Origin: Eupeodes corollae
Lineage: Eukaryota; Arthropoda; Insecta; Diptera; Syrphidae
Length of the DNA stretch: 64,000 nucleotides
Assembly: GCF_945859685.1 (NCBI RefSeq)
Contig: NC_079148.1
Coordinates: 141,605,133 to 141,669,132, forward strand
Direction of reading: 5' to 3'
The notes under the pieces are model-generated. The model had not been told where the DNA came from and ran no database searches. It saw only the letters and a program-made list of their open reading frames with translations. The position numbers and the translations under genes are program-made. The stretch's first letter is position 1. Every line of letters starts with the position of its first letter. Below, piece by piece: positions 23,930-35,429 of this stretch.

Positions 23930-25600
23930 CTTTCGCTCATATTACACAATTCGGACAGCAAAGGCAACTCTTCCCGATGCGGAATGAAGTTAAGATTAAG
24001 GAGTTCACCTTTTAATCTAAATATCATTGATATTTGATCTGTCGTGTAGTCATCACGGAAGTAGTTTTTGTGGTTTAGATTGTAATTTAGCTTACTATAT
24101 GTGTTTCTGTAAATGGATTCTTCTGCTTCAGCTCACAACTCACATCTTAATCGATCATCTATGATAGAAATTAGCTGATACAAGGAGGGTTTCCACATTA
24201 AGTAATCATCAGGTGCAAGATCTATATTAGCTTCTACCGCTAGCTCTATCCAATCTCTAAACCTACTTGATTTGCTATTTATCGCCTGAAGTGCTGCTTT
24301 TTCAACTCACAATTTAAGGGTTTTAATAAATAGTGGCGATTTCCAGCATAAGCATGAAGTTCGGAGCATTAGGTGGTAGTCGAAATATTCATTTGATATA
24401 AAATCCAAGAAGTTTTTTCTGCGGTATCATATTTTTTACTACCCCACACTTGGGCTGCATGTTTACTCAGCTACCGATTCAAATACTTTGTATTTACTGC
24501 TGTGAGCTATGTGTTTATTGATAAAGAATTAAGATGTTTCTCCAAGCAATATTAATTCTATTTTTGGCTTTTTGTAGTTTTTCGGTGAGATGTCTTTCCA
24601 TATTGTTATTTTTTGTGATAATGATTACTAAATATTTATTTTCGTTAACGACTTCGATTCTCTCATTGTTGAATGTCCACCGGTCTTGCCCACCTACTCT
24701 TCCTCCACCTTTCCAAAAAACCATAATATTCGACTTCTCTAGACTGATAACTGATTTTCACGTCCTGCAATGCTCACTAAGTTTATTAATCTTTAGTTGC
24801 AGTGATTGCGGTGAGTATACGCAAACAACACTATGTCATCCGCAAAAAGAAGGGCGTTGATGATAGTTTCAGCATATTCCACTCCTTCCGGCAAACAATT
24901 GGTGATATCGTCGATAAAAAGTGCAAATAAGCTTGGACTTAGCATACAACCTTGCCTCACACCTGTCATCGTTTCAAACCAATAGGAAACGTTATCTCCA
25001 TATCATACAGCTGCTTTGGTATCCATATAGATGTTTTGCAGTACGCGTCTAAACTTATATGACATTACCATTCTTTTCGTTTCGTTGTATTGTGCCAAAA
25101 GCTGCCGAAAAAACATATAGTTTCTTGTTTCGGTTCAAAAAGAAATCAGCGATACTACGTAGCACAAAAATGTTGTCTACGGTGGAATATCCTTGTCCTT
25201 TAATGGCTGCATTTGCCTCATGCCTCGTTAAATGCTGGTTGTGCAAATTGAATCGTATCACTGCTCGTAGACAAGTGATTGAGCAGTCCGAAATAATGCA
25301 TTTTTAGAGTCTCGCAATTGAGATTTCTATTGATAACATAAACCTTGCCATTTATTTTTTGCGCTTTTTTCCAGATCTCACTCGTGGTCTTACAAATAAC
25401 TAGGCTTTTAGCTTCATTTTCATAGTGAGATAATTTTATCTCCTTACACAATGTTTTAAATTTCCGGTTCAGTAGGAGGTAATTCTTTTTTTCAAGCCCA
25501 TCGTTGACTCGCCTGTACCGCTTAAGCGCCGCGTAGAATTGCTTCCTTGCTACCATGCACTCTGACCAGTACTCTTTAAACTCACCACTTCGACTGTCAG
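23930..25600 (-). pseudogene. non-LTR retrotransposon relic (clade uncertain)
   Basis: On the minus strand, from right to left: a linker with EFKEYWSECMVARKQFYAALKRYRR (25218-25595); a reverse-transcriptase block QGYSTVDNIFVLRSIADFFLN and LYVF.A.F (25055-25200); then GCMLSPSLFALFIDDI and NALLFADDIVLF (about 24810-24980), where the catalytic ADD is kept. The thumb-like block WTFNNERIEVVNENKYLVIIIT lies at 24515-24724, and a C-terminal tail with SRFRDWIELAVEANIDLAPDDYLMW (about 24200-24290) and LLNLNFIPHREELPLLSELC (about 23950-24010) follows. Frameshifts and stops interrupt it. It is 5'-truncated and abuts the pogo-like relic. Bounds are approximate. Confidence 0.65.
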
Positions 25601-25602
25601 TT

Positions 25603-26381
25603 GATTATTTTAACAATAAAAACTCTTGGATGACCGGTGAATTTTTCCAAAATGGATAATCAAAGAAGATCAAACATTTTTACGACGGAAAGTTTTATTG
25701 TTTCTTGTTAACTGTCAGGCGCACCCACCCATGGTTCTGATTTATTTAAAGTTATTTAAAGACAGTTCTTGAAGCTATGAATCATGCAGGGAAGAGAATC
25801 CAAATCAAATTTGTTGGATGTAGTTACAGATGTTTATAAGAATTGGTGCGTCGATGTTAAAACAAGTACAATTCTTAATTGTTTTAACAAAGCTGGGTTT
25901 GGTACTTTTGATAATTGGTCCGATGAAGACTCAGTTCAACTGCAACTTTAACAAAGTTTTATCAAGTGATGATTATTCTCTTACATTTCACGATTATTTT
26001 GCAGTGGATGCAAATGTTGCTCCTATGGAGATTCCTTCAGACGAAACAATCTTGAATGTAATTATTGAAATTTAAAGAAATAAAACAGCCCACAATTTAA
26101 CAACGTTATAAAAGGTGTAAGAAAATACTATAGAAATGCATTGCTATATAATAGACTTGAATTTAGACTTTTATAAACAGCTCACAGTAGTGCTTAAAAG
26201 TTATGAATTATAACAGTTATCACATCTGAGGATGAGGAATTGGACTCATCAGATGACAATACTGAAATCGAATTTATTCAAAAAAAAAAGATAATGATAT
26301 GAGAGCTGCATTTGATATTATTCGAAGTTTAATTGAAACAAGAGATGAAACCTCAGATGATGCATTATTTTCACCTCACTA
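25603..26381 (+). pseudogene. pogo/Tigger-like transposase, C-terminal part
   Basis: The start reads NSWMTGEFFQN, then LLFLVNCQAHP, matching the DDE-domain block of pogo/Tigger/jerky proteins (usually WMT..F..W, then LL.DNCPAH), with the catalytic aspartate-asparagine pair altered. After frame changes it continues with DVKTSTILNCFNKAGF.TFDNWSD (25840-25935), typical of the C-terminal part (usual pattern: S.I.NCF..AGF). It ends with an acidic tail, TSEDEELDSSDDNTEIEF, and MRAAFDIIRSLIETRDE, stopping near 26381. The DNA-binding N-terminal part and most of the catalytic core are missing. No terminal repeats found. Confidence 0.6.
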
Positions 26382-29300
26382 AATTGGAAAACAAAAATCA
26401 AAACTGTTTAAAACTCGAAAATTGATATGTTTTTAATAAAAAAAACATACATTTCCTTAAAATTAAGTTTTTATATACTTTTTTTGAAAATATAAAAGAA
26501 CACTTGCAGTGTTAAAAAAACATTTATTTTTTTATATTACAATTTTTAATAAAACTTCTTTATTACGAAGCAATTTTTTGTTCCCTTGAAGGTTCGTTAT
26601 AAAAAAGTTTGACTATGTTAATAATTGTAATTATTTTCCATAATGAATGGCTTTAAATAAGAGAATCAAATTTGTTAAGCATGGTCTCGAAATGAAGATG
26701 AAGAATGGTAGGTTATTTTTACTAAAAAAAATACATATATTATTTAACCTAGAACTTTTCTTTTAGTTAATTTTTAGTTTTTCAATGACGAAATCGTTTT
26801 CAATAAACAGGTGATCGTTGACTTCACATTTCGGAACATAATCGTTCTACGTATTTTTTGTATTCCCGCCTGTAAGTTTTATTCAACTCTGACCTTAAAT
26901 GCTTGATTCTTCAATCTCAGTAAATGTACGATTCTAATCATAGGTTTACTGTGAGAAATTTGTCAATGAAAGATATAAGCAACCTGTCAAAAGAATTCCA
27001 AGGATTGGTTTCAATACCCTTTTTTTTTGGAATATCTATCTATAGAATAGCAGGATCTTACACGAATAACAAAAACAATATCCGCAGTATGATAAAAGTT
27101 AAAGTAGAATCTTACTACGCATGGGTTTTTGACATTTATACGAGTCTCGAATGGATCTTAAGTGATTTTGTTCTTAAATGCTGGTACAATTGATATTGCA
27201 TTTGTATCTCGATGGCTGTGTTCGTTGAGTAGTTGTGCATTTGGAATCATGTATTTTCCATCGAAGGAACAAAATCAATCTGTTACTGTTGATATTATTA
27301 AGTTTTTTGATGAAAATGGACTAACTAATAACGAAGATAATAAAGTTTTGCTATTTTTCCACCAAAGGTTTATATCAGTTAAGATTAAATAAACCTTTTT
27401 GGTGTTTCCACCACACAAGAAGTTTAAAAAATGATTAAGTTTGACAGCACTTTCTAAAATGCAAATGCTGTTTCGATGTTTTTTTATTAAGTGCAAGTGA
27501 GATAGTTTGATTCGTGTTAAACAATGAAGAACTACATAGTTCAGCACTATACAAGAATATGCACACCAATTTTTTTTTTAAATTTGATTAAAACAAAACT
27601 ATATTTTTTGTACACATTCATGCAAATAAACAGACCATAATACAGGTTTTTCTTCACAAATTTTGTCTCGCCTCCAGTACCCGACCGAAATCGAGTCGAA
27701 TCAAACTCATTTCAACTAGATTCAGGTATATAAAGAATTGAGGCGATCTTCAAGCTCGCTTCAACACCAGATGTTAATGTAGTAGTCTACGAACAAACTC
27801 CCTCCTTGAAACAATTGTTAAATTAACTTTTTTTTATAGAATCTCAATTTCCATATGTTTTCTTACCATTTCTTCTTGAAAATTGTCCATTTTATTAGTT
27901 TTAGTTAGTTTTTTTGCTGAAGTTATTTTTAACTTTTGTTTTTTACAAAACTTTCTTCTATTGGCCTTTTTTTTCATTATTATTCTGACAGGTCTTCTTT
28001 CAGTTGTACCAATTTTTAAATACAAAAATCTGGCTACTGCCAATGCGTTTCTTGGGAATTGTCTACTATAATATCTACAAGGAGCCAAAAAATACGGGAA
28101 AAGTTGAAAATCAAGCAGCAAATGTGGTCACAGATGTTCAATTCACTTGAACTCACTTAAAATTACTAAGAAAACTATTTCCTAAAAAACAAACAAAAAC
28201 TGATATTTGTTGCCAAAATGTGTACGTCTTTTAAAAAAATATAATTAATCTACGATAATCTTAAACTAAACAGAAAGTAAGCTTAAAGAAGTGGACACAA
28301 CTGTGGGACCTACATTTTTAAACCAAATACTCTCCTACAAAAAATCTCCCCAACATAAATAAGACAGTTTATTTAAGAAATTTTAAAGGATTGATTCCTT
28401 TTCATCTCCTTATATCACTAATGAACCTTAAGAAGAGCTTTAATTTTAATAACTTAATTAAAATTTATAATTGCTTCCTAAATATTAAAGATATTATAAT
28501 GAAAAGCCTATATTTTCAAAATAACCTAATTTCATTTCCTCTTCTTATGTTACATTTATAGAATAACCTTTTTTGGTTTTGGTAATATAAATGAACTTAA
28601 ATTTTAATTACATATTAAATTACAAATTCTCGTATCCCTCCCTTAAATATGCTATTTCAAGCACTGAGCTGAGCTGAGAAGTACCTACAGCCCGCTAACA
28701 GGTCATTTTGGTTACGTGCATGAATACTTAAACCTAAAAAGGCCAAACCCTTACATAAATTCAAGATAATTACAACTGTGTCGAGTTAAACAAACCTTAA
28801 ACTTTGTTTTTTTTTTATTATTAGTGTCATTATATGTTTTTGGTGTAGGGAAGGTTTGTATATATATTTTGAAAGCTGAAAATATTTAACACACCCTCTC
28901 AAAAAAAAAAAATATCTGTGCTATACGACGATAATGAGGGGGAGATTGGAATATTATGAATTTCATGCTTCATACTGTTGTTTTTTGTCGTCAAGTACTT
29001 TTCAACTTCAACAGGACCTCGCCTTTTAGTTTAACAATTTTTATTCACAAAACGTTTCGTTTCGTTTCTTTCGTCCTTTCTCTTATCAACACTTGAGGAG
29101 AAGCAAAACACAAAAAATATGGAAAATATTCGCTTATACAAGGATACAGAAAAAAATTTAAGTATTTTTATTATTATTGAACCATCGTCCTTACGGTTAT
29201 CCTCATTAAATATAATTTTCTTCCTATATAACCAAAGCTCTATAACCTTTTTCGCCTAAACATAAAAGAAAAGCACCCGACCAAGAGCCAAACACAAAAC

Positions 29301-30759
29301 GCCATTCACAGGAATTTAACTAAGTGTCGAATCATCATTTTTAATGAGGCTCTTCATTCTGCCAAGTTAAAAATACGCCAGGTTCTCAAAAATAAAAATA
29401 TACAAAATTCTCGGTGAAAGATTTACATAAAATAAAAATGTGTTTTTTTTTCTTCATTTTTCTGATGTTTAAAAAAAAAAAGGAAGAAAAGCAAAGCTTC
29501 AGTTGTTGATGCTCTCTCCCTTTATTTTGTGATGCAATTTAATGCGACACCATATCCTTGTGCGGAAGGGAAATACTACTCGAGTACAACACAACACACA
29601 CAAACGAAATAAAAGCAGTACCACGGATGAATGATACTTAAATAACAAGTAAACCGAGTTATTCTGGTTGCGGAGGTTTGAGAAGGGTTGAGGAACATCA
29701 AAAATTACACTGGTACTAGCATCAGTGGTAGGTGGAAGGATATTATGGACGAAGTCGACAAAAAAGAAAACTATACACTATGTCCTTGTACCAAGCTTTT
29801 GTTAGTCGGGAAAAAGGAGAAAAAGAAAAGTCAGATACTTTTATATCACTCCTTTCTTTTTTTTTTGTTTTGGTAGAGTAAATTACAACAGAGTAAAACT
29901 GACTCTTATATGAATGCTGCTGCTGCTTTCATAGAATATCCTTTAATTATACATAGTAGTTTGCTTCACCCATACATAAAAACATACATATGTAACTCGG
30001 TAGCGGGAACACCTTCTAAAATTCACATAAAAGCCAAGTATAGCGTGTAATTATATTAAGGGTAATGAAAAAGTGCGATTCTTTTGTACTTCTACTCGTA
30101 TTTTCACCTTCTGCTTCTATACTAACACAGTGAATTGCACTAAAATAAGGACTTTAAAAACAGGTAAAAGAAACATACATTTTTGTAGATTTTTTTGTTT
30201 TGTTGGTTGTTTTATTTTGACTTGGTTAATATGAGGGCTTTATTTGGTATTTGTAATTTGTCAAATGACTGTGTGACTGATAACCGCCCATCAAGATATA
30301 TATATTTTTTTCATTTTGGTTCGTCTTATAGTAATTTTGTGAAGGATAAAGACCATTTTTAGAAGCGTTTTCTTTATATAAATATACCTAAGGGATGAAG
30401 GTAAGAAATACAAAAAGAAAAAATTGCTTTAAGCTCGAAAATATACATTAACTTCTTGGGCTTTATTTTTTTTTTGTGATTTTTGTAGGTTTAAGGTGAA
30501 AAATGGGATCTTTGTTGAAGGCACAAAAATAAACGATTTGAATGGAAAAAATGTGATGGAGGATCAACGCTGCCGACGAAAATAATTGTGAAGTAAAATA
30601 TTTCGAGGTAGACTTATAAAATCGCTTTGTAATGAGCGATGATACCAATGGGTGTCCAAGAAATTTGTCTAAGGGGAAAGAAGAGGTGGTTGCAACTTAA
30701 CAGCTTTTTTTGTCTTTATCTTTATCGTAGCATCAATGTTATAATATTTTTTCTTAAAC
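26382..30759. other. long intergenic stretch, no gene seen
   Basis: A+T-rich. Frames at 26924-27193 and 27162-27392 have no recognisable domain, and their composition follows the background. A TATA-like tatataaag lies at 27727-27735, upstream of ttcaagctcgcttcaac, and could be a decayed promoter or LTR fragment; the evidence is weak. Homopolymer and dinucleotide tracts are scattered throughout. Confidence 0.4.
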
Positions 30760-30773
30760 TAAATTGCACAATT

Positions 30774-32232
30774 GCGATCACAACAGCAATGGATAAGCTG
30801 AAATTAGAGAAATCACTCATAGATCTTATAAGTCTCATGCTCAAAAGCAGGACAATAATTTCTAACATGAGAAGTTTTAGTACCACCAGATCGGTAAATC
30901 TAGGCACTCCCCAAGGTGGAGTCCTTTCGCCTCTTTTATGGTAGTAAACGACCTACTTACAGCATTGGAAGCAGAGGGTTTCAAGGTGATTGCCTATGCT
31001 GACGACGCACGTTGCGATATCCGTATCTGGGAAGCACCCCCAAGTTCTCTCGGAACTCCTACAAAATGACCTAAACAGGCTAACTTAATGGGCTAAGCAA
31101 TGTGGATTGGACGTCAACCCACACAAAACAGAATTAGTACTCTTTTCGAGAAGATATAAAATTCCTCAGATTAGCCCACCCAAGATTAGAGGAATACCAT
31201 TAAGCTTTTCCGACCAAGCTAAATATTTTGGCCTCAAATTAGACAAATACCTAAATTGGGAGGCAAATATTGATGAAAGAGTAAAAAAGTCTACTGTAGC
31301 GCTTTTTACTTGTAAAAAGGCCATAGGATCAAAATGGGGCTATACACTTCGGTAGTCAGACCGATACTCATTTATGGAGCTGTCGTATGGTGGACCGCAC
31401 TGGACAAGATGGTAAATCTAAATAAGCTCATCAGAGCCCAGCGGTCAGCAGGTATGTGCATCACAGGAGTACTTCGCTCAACACCAACCGCAGCACTGAA
31501 AGTGCTTTTAAACCTAACACCACTAGACATCTTCTCCCAAAAGGTGGCTGCAAACTCATGTGTAAGGCTTAGAGCCACCTTTCAATGGACCAGTAACAGT
31601 ACTGGACATACTACTATTCTAGACAGTTTCAGATCTATCCCAGATCGCTTAGACTATACCACCCCAAAAATGGTATTCGGTAAAAGCTTCCATGTGTCCA
31701 TCCCTTCAAGATCCTCCTGGGAAGAAGAGAGACCCCTGGAAGACAATGCTGTACACTTCAATACTGACGGTTCAAAGACGGATCACGGAGTTGGAAGTGG
31801 TATCTTTTCAGAACAACTGAATCTCAGTCTATCCTATAGACTTCCCAATCAATGTAGTGTATTCCAGGCCGAAGTAATGGCGATTAAAGAAGCACTATCT
31901 TGGCTCAAAGAAAACGTTATATCTTGTAAGGATATACGAATCTTCTCAGACAGCCAAGCCGCTCTTAAATCTCTCGCGTCTGTCTCCACAAACTCTCTCA
32001 GTCCACGATTGTCGATCATCTCTGAATGAGATGACGGAACAGTTTAACATTCACCTCATTTGAGTGCCGGGCCACAGAGACATTTCGGGAAATTGTAAAG
32101 CCGATGAGCTCGCCAAAAACGGAACACTTCTGCCTCATGTTAGACAAAAACATAATATATTAACACCATTTGCTAAATGCAAATATCTTCTTAAGCAATA
32201 TGCTTTAGAAACAACAAATGCTAGATGGAAGG
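30774..32232 (+). pseudogene. I-like ORF2: reverse transcriptase C-terminal part plus RNase H
   Basis: Reading starts in the palm at AMDKLKLEKSLIDLISLML, then NLGTPQGGVLSPLLW (30890-30944), a shift, then VIAYADDARCDI with an intact YADD (about 30986-31020). 31107-31355 carries MDVNPHKTELVLFSRRYKIP and FGLKLDKYLNWEANIDERVK. 31334-32029 is one open frame of 231 codons: RPILIYGAVVWWTALDKM, then an RNase H domain with HFNTDGSKTD, FQAEVMAIKEAL and IRIFSDSQAALKSL, so three acidic catalytic positions (D, E, D) are present. Downstream VPGHRDI.GN.KADELAK continues RNase H in another frame. This is the best RNase H sequence in the window, but frameshifts and truncation make the element dead. Confidence 0.8.
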
Positions 32233-32484
32233 ATTAAAAAGGAGATACCGGTGCACATTGGTCTTAAAGTTCTGAACATCAAAATGGGAGGGAAAAACAG
32301 AGTTGGCTAAAGCATTCCACACTCTCGATGTGCGAATTAAGAAAGAATCTCTATACTTGACAGTACGCCCGAAATTGAGCTCAAGGGTAAACTGATGAGC
32401 ATTCCTGGAAGTGCGAGTATTACGGCTGAATCGTTTAAGGGGTGGAATGCAACTGGTTTGTTTAAATTCATTACTCTCCCATGA
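32233..32484 (-). pseudogene. Jockey-like LINE fragment, family J copy 2
   Basis: About 250 bp matching the 3' coding part of the copy at 35430-37290: aaggagatrycggtgyacat, agcattccaca, and tgacagtacg.ccgaa in the same order. It sits inside the I-like copy 2, in opposite orientation, and lacks both its own 3' end and its 5' part, so the nest was later trimmed. No open frame survives. Confidence 0.6.
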
Positions 32485-32934
32485 GTAACCTCATTAGTGG
32501 TATCACAATGGACCCTTGAGGCTTACGTGCGTCAACGACATCTGGACAGCCACTCCAACCTAACCTAACCTAAATTGCACAATTTACAGAGACATGGTAT
32601 AAGGCTACCTTTATACTGTCAATATTATAATATGTATAATTATTACATCAATCAACCAAAAATACAAAAAGAAATAATATTGAAGGAAAAGCTACATAAA
32701 AACCTTTATATAAAAAAATAAGAAAATAGAAGAAAAAAAAAGGTTTGCGGTAAAATAAAAAAAAAAGATTCAAACTAAGCTTTGAGTCTTACAACAAGTA
32801 GGCAACAAATGTATTTAATATAGATATAGAACAAAAAACAATAAATTAATTAAAATAAATAAAAATATTGTATTGGAGGTCATTTATAGATGATGAGTTA
32901 ATTGGCTCAATTGAGTTGCTGACAATTGATTCAA

Positions 32935-33565
32935 AAATGTTATTGGTCATGTTGATATTGGCCATATGAGTTGCAGAAAATGTTTCTGCTAAAAAATTTA
33001 ATTTTTCATTGTTGGTGATTATAACATTGTTACCTACTTTAAAAAGCAGGAATGTGGGTGCTTATCTTCTTTATGATTTTAGCAACACTCCAGAAGGGCT
33101 TACTTTCCTAATCTAAACCGTCAAGTTTTCAATTCCAAGATCGATTCCTATGGTGCAAGATTTCATCTTTTATAACTATGTTAAGTGTTTTTACTGGAAC
33201 GAGTAAGTTATGTTCTCGGTTTCTTATCCATTTTCTTTTAACGAAATTTTTATTTTTTCAGATTAATTATATGATTTGGAAGTAAGTTTATGCTCTCAAA
33301 ACTAACTACTTTTTTGGGAACTGATTTATCTATGCTTTCATGAACAGCATTCGTGAAAAATGTGATACTTTGATCAATATCAGATACATTGGAAAATTCG
33401 TTTAATGTTGTGAGATTTGACAATTTTGTACTTACTTCACGTTTGTATTTAACCCAATCAACTTTTTTCATATCTAAAATTTTAGTTTTATTTTCTGAAG
33501 GAGATGAAAAAGAATTAATTACCACTGGAACATGATCCGAACCTAGTTCTTTTAAGATCATATGC
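32935..33565 (-). pseudogene. Jockey-superfamily LINE relic: endonuclease end and linker
   Basis: The minus-strand frame at 33250-33561 reads LKELGSDHVPVVI, the SDH motif that closes the APE-type endonuclease of non-LTR elements, then a linker (KKVDWVKYKREVSTKLSN). Further down, in another frame, KRKWIRNRE, IVIKDEILHHRNRSWN and PFWSVAKIIKK are typical of the linker before the reverse transcriptase. The reverse transcriptase itself is missing. It differs from family J; its nearest relative in the window is unclear. Confidence 0.6.
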
Positions 33566-34481
33566 TGGTAAAAAAAACAGCCTTTTTTAGTTTCTTAAAG
33601 AAATGATGGCTAGTTACACTTTAACATAAACAAGTATTATTTTAAATTCAAAGAATATAGCAAAAAACACAAGAAAACTGAAATTTTATCTCCAAAACTC
33701 ATAAATGGAAAGTGTACTTATGTTCTTAACCTTTATTAAGAAATGCATTTCATACATTTTTGCACATGTTTAAAAAGAAGAAAAGAGTGTAACTATTAGA
33801 AAATTCTACTAAAATCGACTTCTTTATAAATTATGTTAATCTAAATTCCTTAAATTAACTTCTCCCAAGAACTTTTAGTAATCAGTTTGATTTTTCGAAT
33901 TGAAAATATTCAAATTTCATGAATAATAATAATAAAATAGATCCTAAGTTCTAAGAGATACGTTTTTACAAGTTATTGGAAAACCCTTTTTGTCCTTTAT
34001 ACCTGAAGAAATAGCAGAGATATCGTTTCTAACATTAAGAACCTGGAAATGTGCTAAAAGAGCTTTTTTGTTATGAATGAGTTTTTAAAAAAATAGTGAA
34101 TATTTTGTTTGGTTTTAAGTATTTCATAAGCAAATCATGGACTTTATTCAAATTAAAATGTAGATAATTTATTGAACACAGAATTCAAAAAAATCGGACT
34201 GATACTTTCTAAATATTTGAAATGATATAATCTTCAGAATAATATTATATACCACAAAGAATGACATTTTTTGTTAAAAAAAATAAACTACATAGACTAA
34301 TTCCAAACATTGGTAAAAATTGGTTTTCGGCTCAAATATCTTCTTAATAAGTAGAGATATGACTTCAACAACGTTCACTCTTATAAAATTTATATTTTCA
34401 AATCTGATAATTTTTAAAGAAGAATTCATGTTTTTTTGCAAACAGTACTTCTTTTTACTCCAACATTTTTAGAATGACCAA
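33566..34481. other. intergenic, no gene seen
   Basis: A+T-rich, nothing recognisable. Confidence 0.4.
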
Positions 34482-34492
34482 AAATATTGATT

Positions 34493-34805
34493 GTAGTACC
34501 CGTAGCGTGATGGGTAGTGCGTTTGACTGTCATGCAAGGGGTCTTGGGTTTAATCCCTGCCTGTTACACCTCAATTTAAAAAAAAAAGTTTAAGCGGGTA
34601 CTGCCTCTTGCGAGAAATTGACAAATCCTTCAAGAGTAATTCTTGTCATGAAAAGTGCTTTCTCAAATAAGTCGTTCTTATTCGGAATATAAACTGTAGG
34701 TCACTTCGATTTCTGACAACATTTCTCGCACACGGGACTGGTTAAGAATTGTAAGGTGCTAGGCCCTTGTTATTTCTGCGCCACCTAATTTATTTTATTT
34801 TTTTT
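34493..34805 (+). mobile_element. tRNA-derived SINE, copy 2
   Basis: It is flanked by the 11-bp direct repeat aaatattgatt at 34482-34492 and 34806-34816. It starts gtagtacccgtagcgtgatgg, and the tRNA-like head includes a box A-like tagcgtgatgg and a box B-like gggtttaatcc (consensus GGTTCGANNCC). The body has cgggtactgcctcttgcgag, ttcttgtcatgaaaagtgct, ctgtaggtcac and ctcgcacacggga. It ends in a T-rich tail. At 313 bp this is the longest copy. It would have been transcribed by RNA polymerase III and mobilised by a LINE partner (family knowledge). Confidence 0.85.
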
Positions 34806-34816
34806 AAATATTGATT

Positions 34817-35429
34817 AGGGCAAGTTTTGGGTGATTAGTGTTTTTAAAAAGTGGTAAAGCTTACAAAAGATCATTTGACATATTTTTCTTAGATAAGAGA
34901 AGCGTTATACAAGAACTGTGAAATTAGTTTTACATGCTTTTAAAGTTCATTAACATTTTTTCATTTTGTCCATCACAAAATGATTTTGAATCACATCGCC
35001 ACTCAGTTTGTTTTTCTAATATTTATTGTAAATGGCATACAAAATCAAATACAAGGTATAAGAAATATTAAGGAATCTACATAAATCGATGATGGTTAAA
35101 ATGTATGCTGGTCGTCCAAAAACAAAACATGGACAAATTAATATTGGAGTAGTGTATATCAGTGGATTGATGTAATTGCAACAGATTCAACTGTAAGCTA
35201 TAAAATTTTTCTTTTTCTCAGGGTAGTCAATATTTGACTACATAACTTTTTTTGTCGAAACGTTGCTTAGCAAGTCAAGTTAAGAAAAATAGATTCTATA
35301 CAAATCTATCAGGCCATTTTTGAAAAAAAAAATAGCATTTTAGATTTTTGGTCAACAATTTGTATGTTACTAATTGCCTAAATCAATTTAAAAAAATGCT
35401 AAGAATTCAAAACATTGCATTTTTTTTAA
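34817..35429. other. intergenic, no gene seen
   Basis: A+T-rich spacer with homopolymer runs. Nothing recognisable. Confidence 0.35.

Larger units (their letters stand above)
30774..32570 (+). mobile_element. I-like non-LTR retrotransposon, 5'-truncated copy 2
   Basis: It is bounded by the 14-bp direct repeat taaattgcacaatt at 30760-30773 and 32571-32584, a clear target-site duplication. It begins in the middle of the reverse transcriptase (5' truncation) and ends with ccaacctaacctaacctaa. Internally, 32233-32484 is replaced by a foreign minus-strand Jockey-like fragment, after which the I-like 3' end resumes (gtggtatcacaatggaccc). Confidence 0.85.

Noticed and set aside
26924..27392. Two overlapping small proteins
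   Set aside because: No domain or consistent frame; the sequences look like background translation.
27727..27770. A core promoter (tatataaag followed by ttcaag)
   Set aside because: TATA-like words are expected by chance in this composition, the initiator spacing is poor, and no gene follows.
32555..32573. Telomeric (CCTAA)n / (TTAGG)n repeat
   Set aside because: Only three units, located exactly at the 3' end of the I-like LINE and inside its target duplication, so it is the element's tail.
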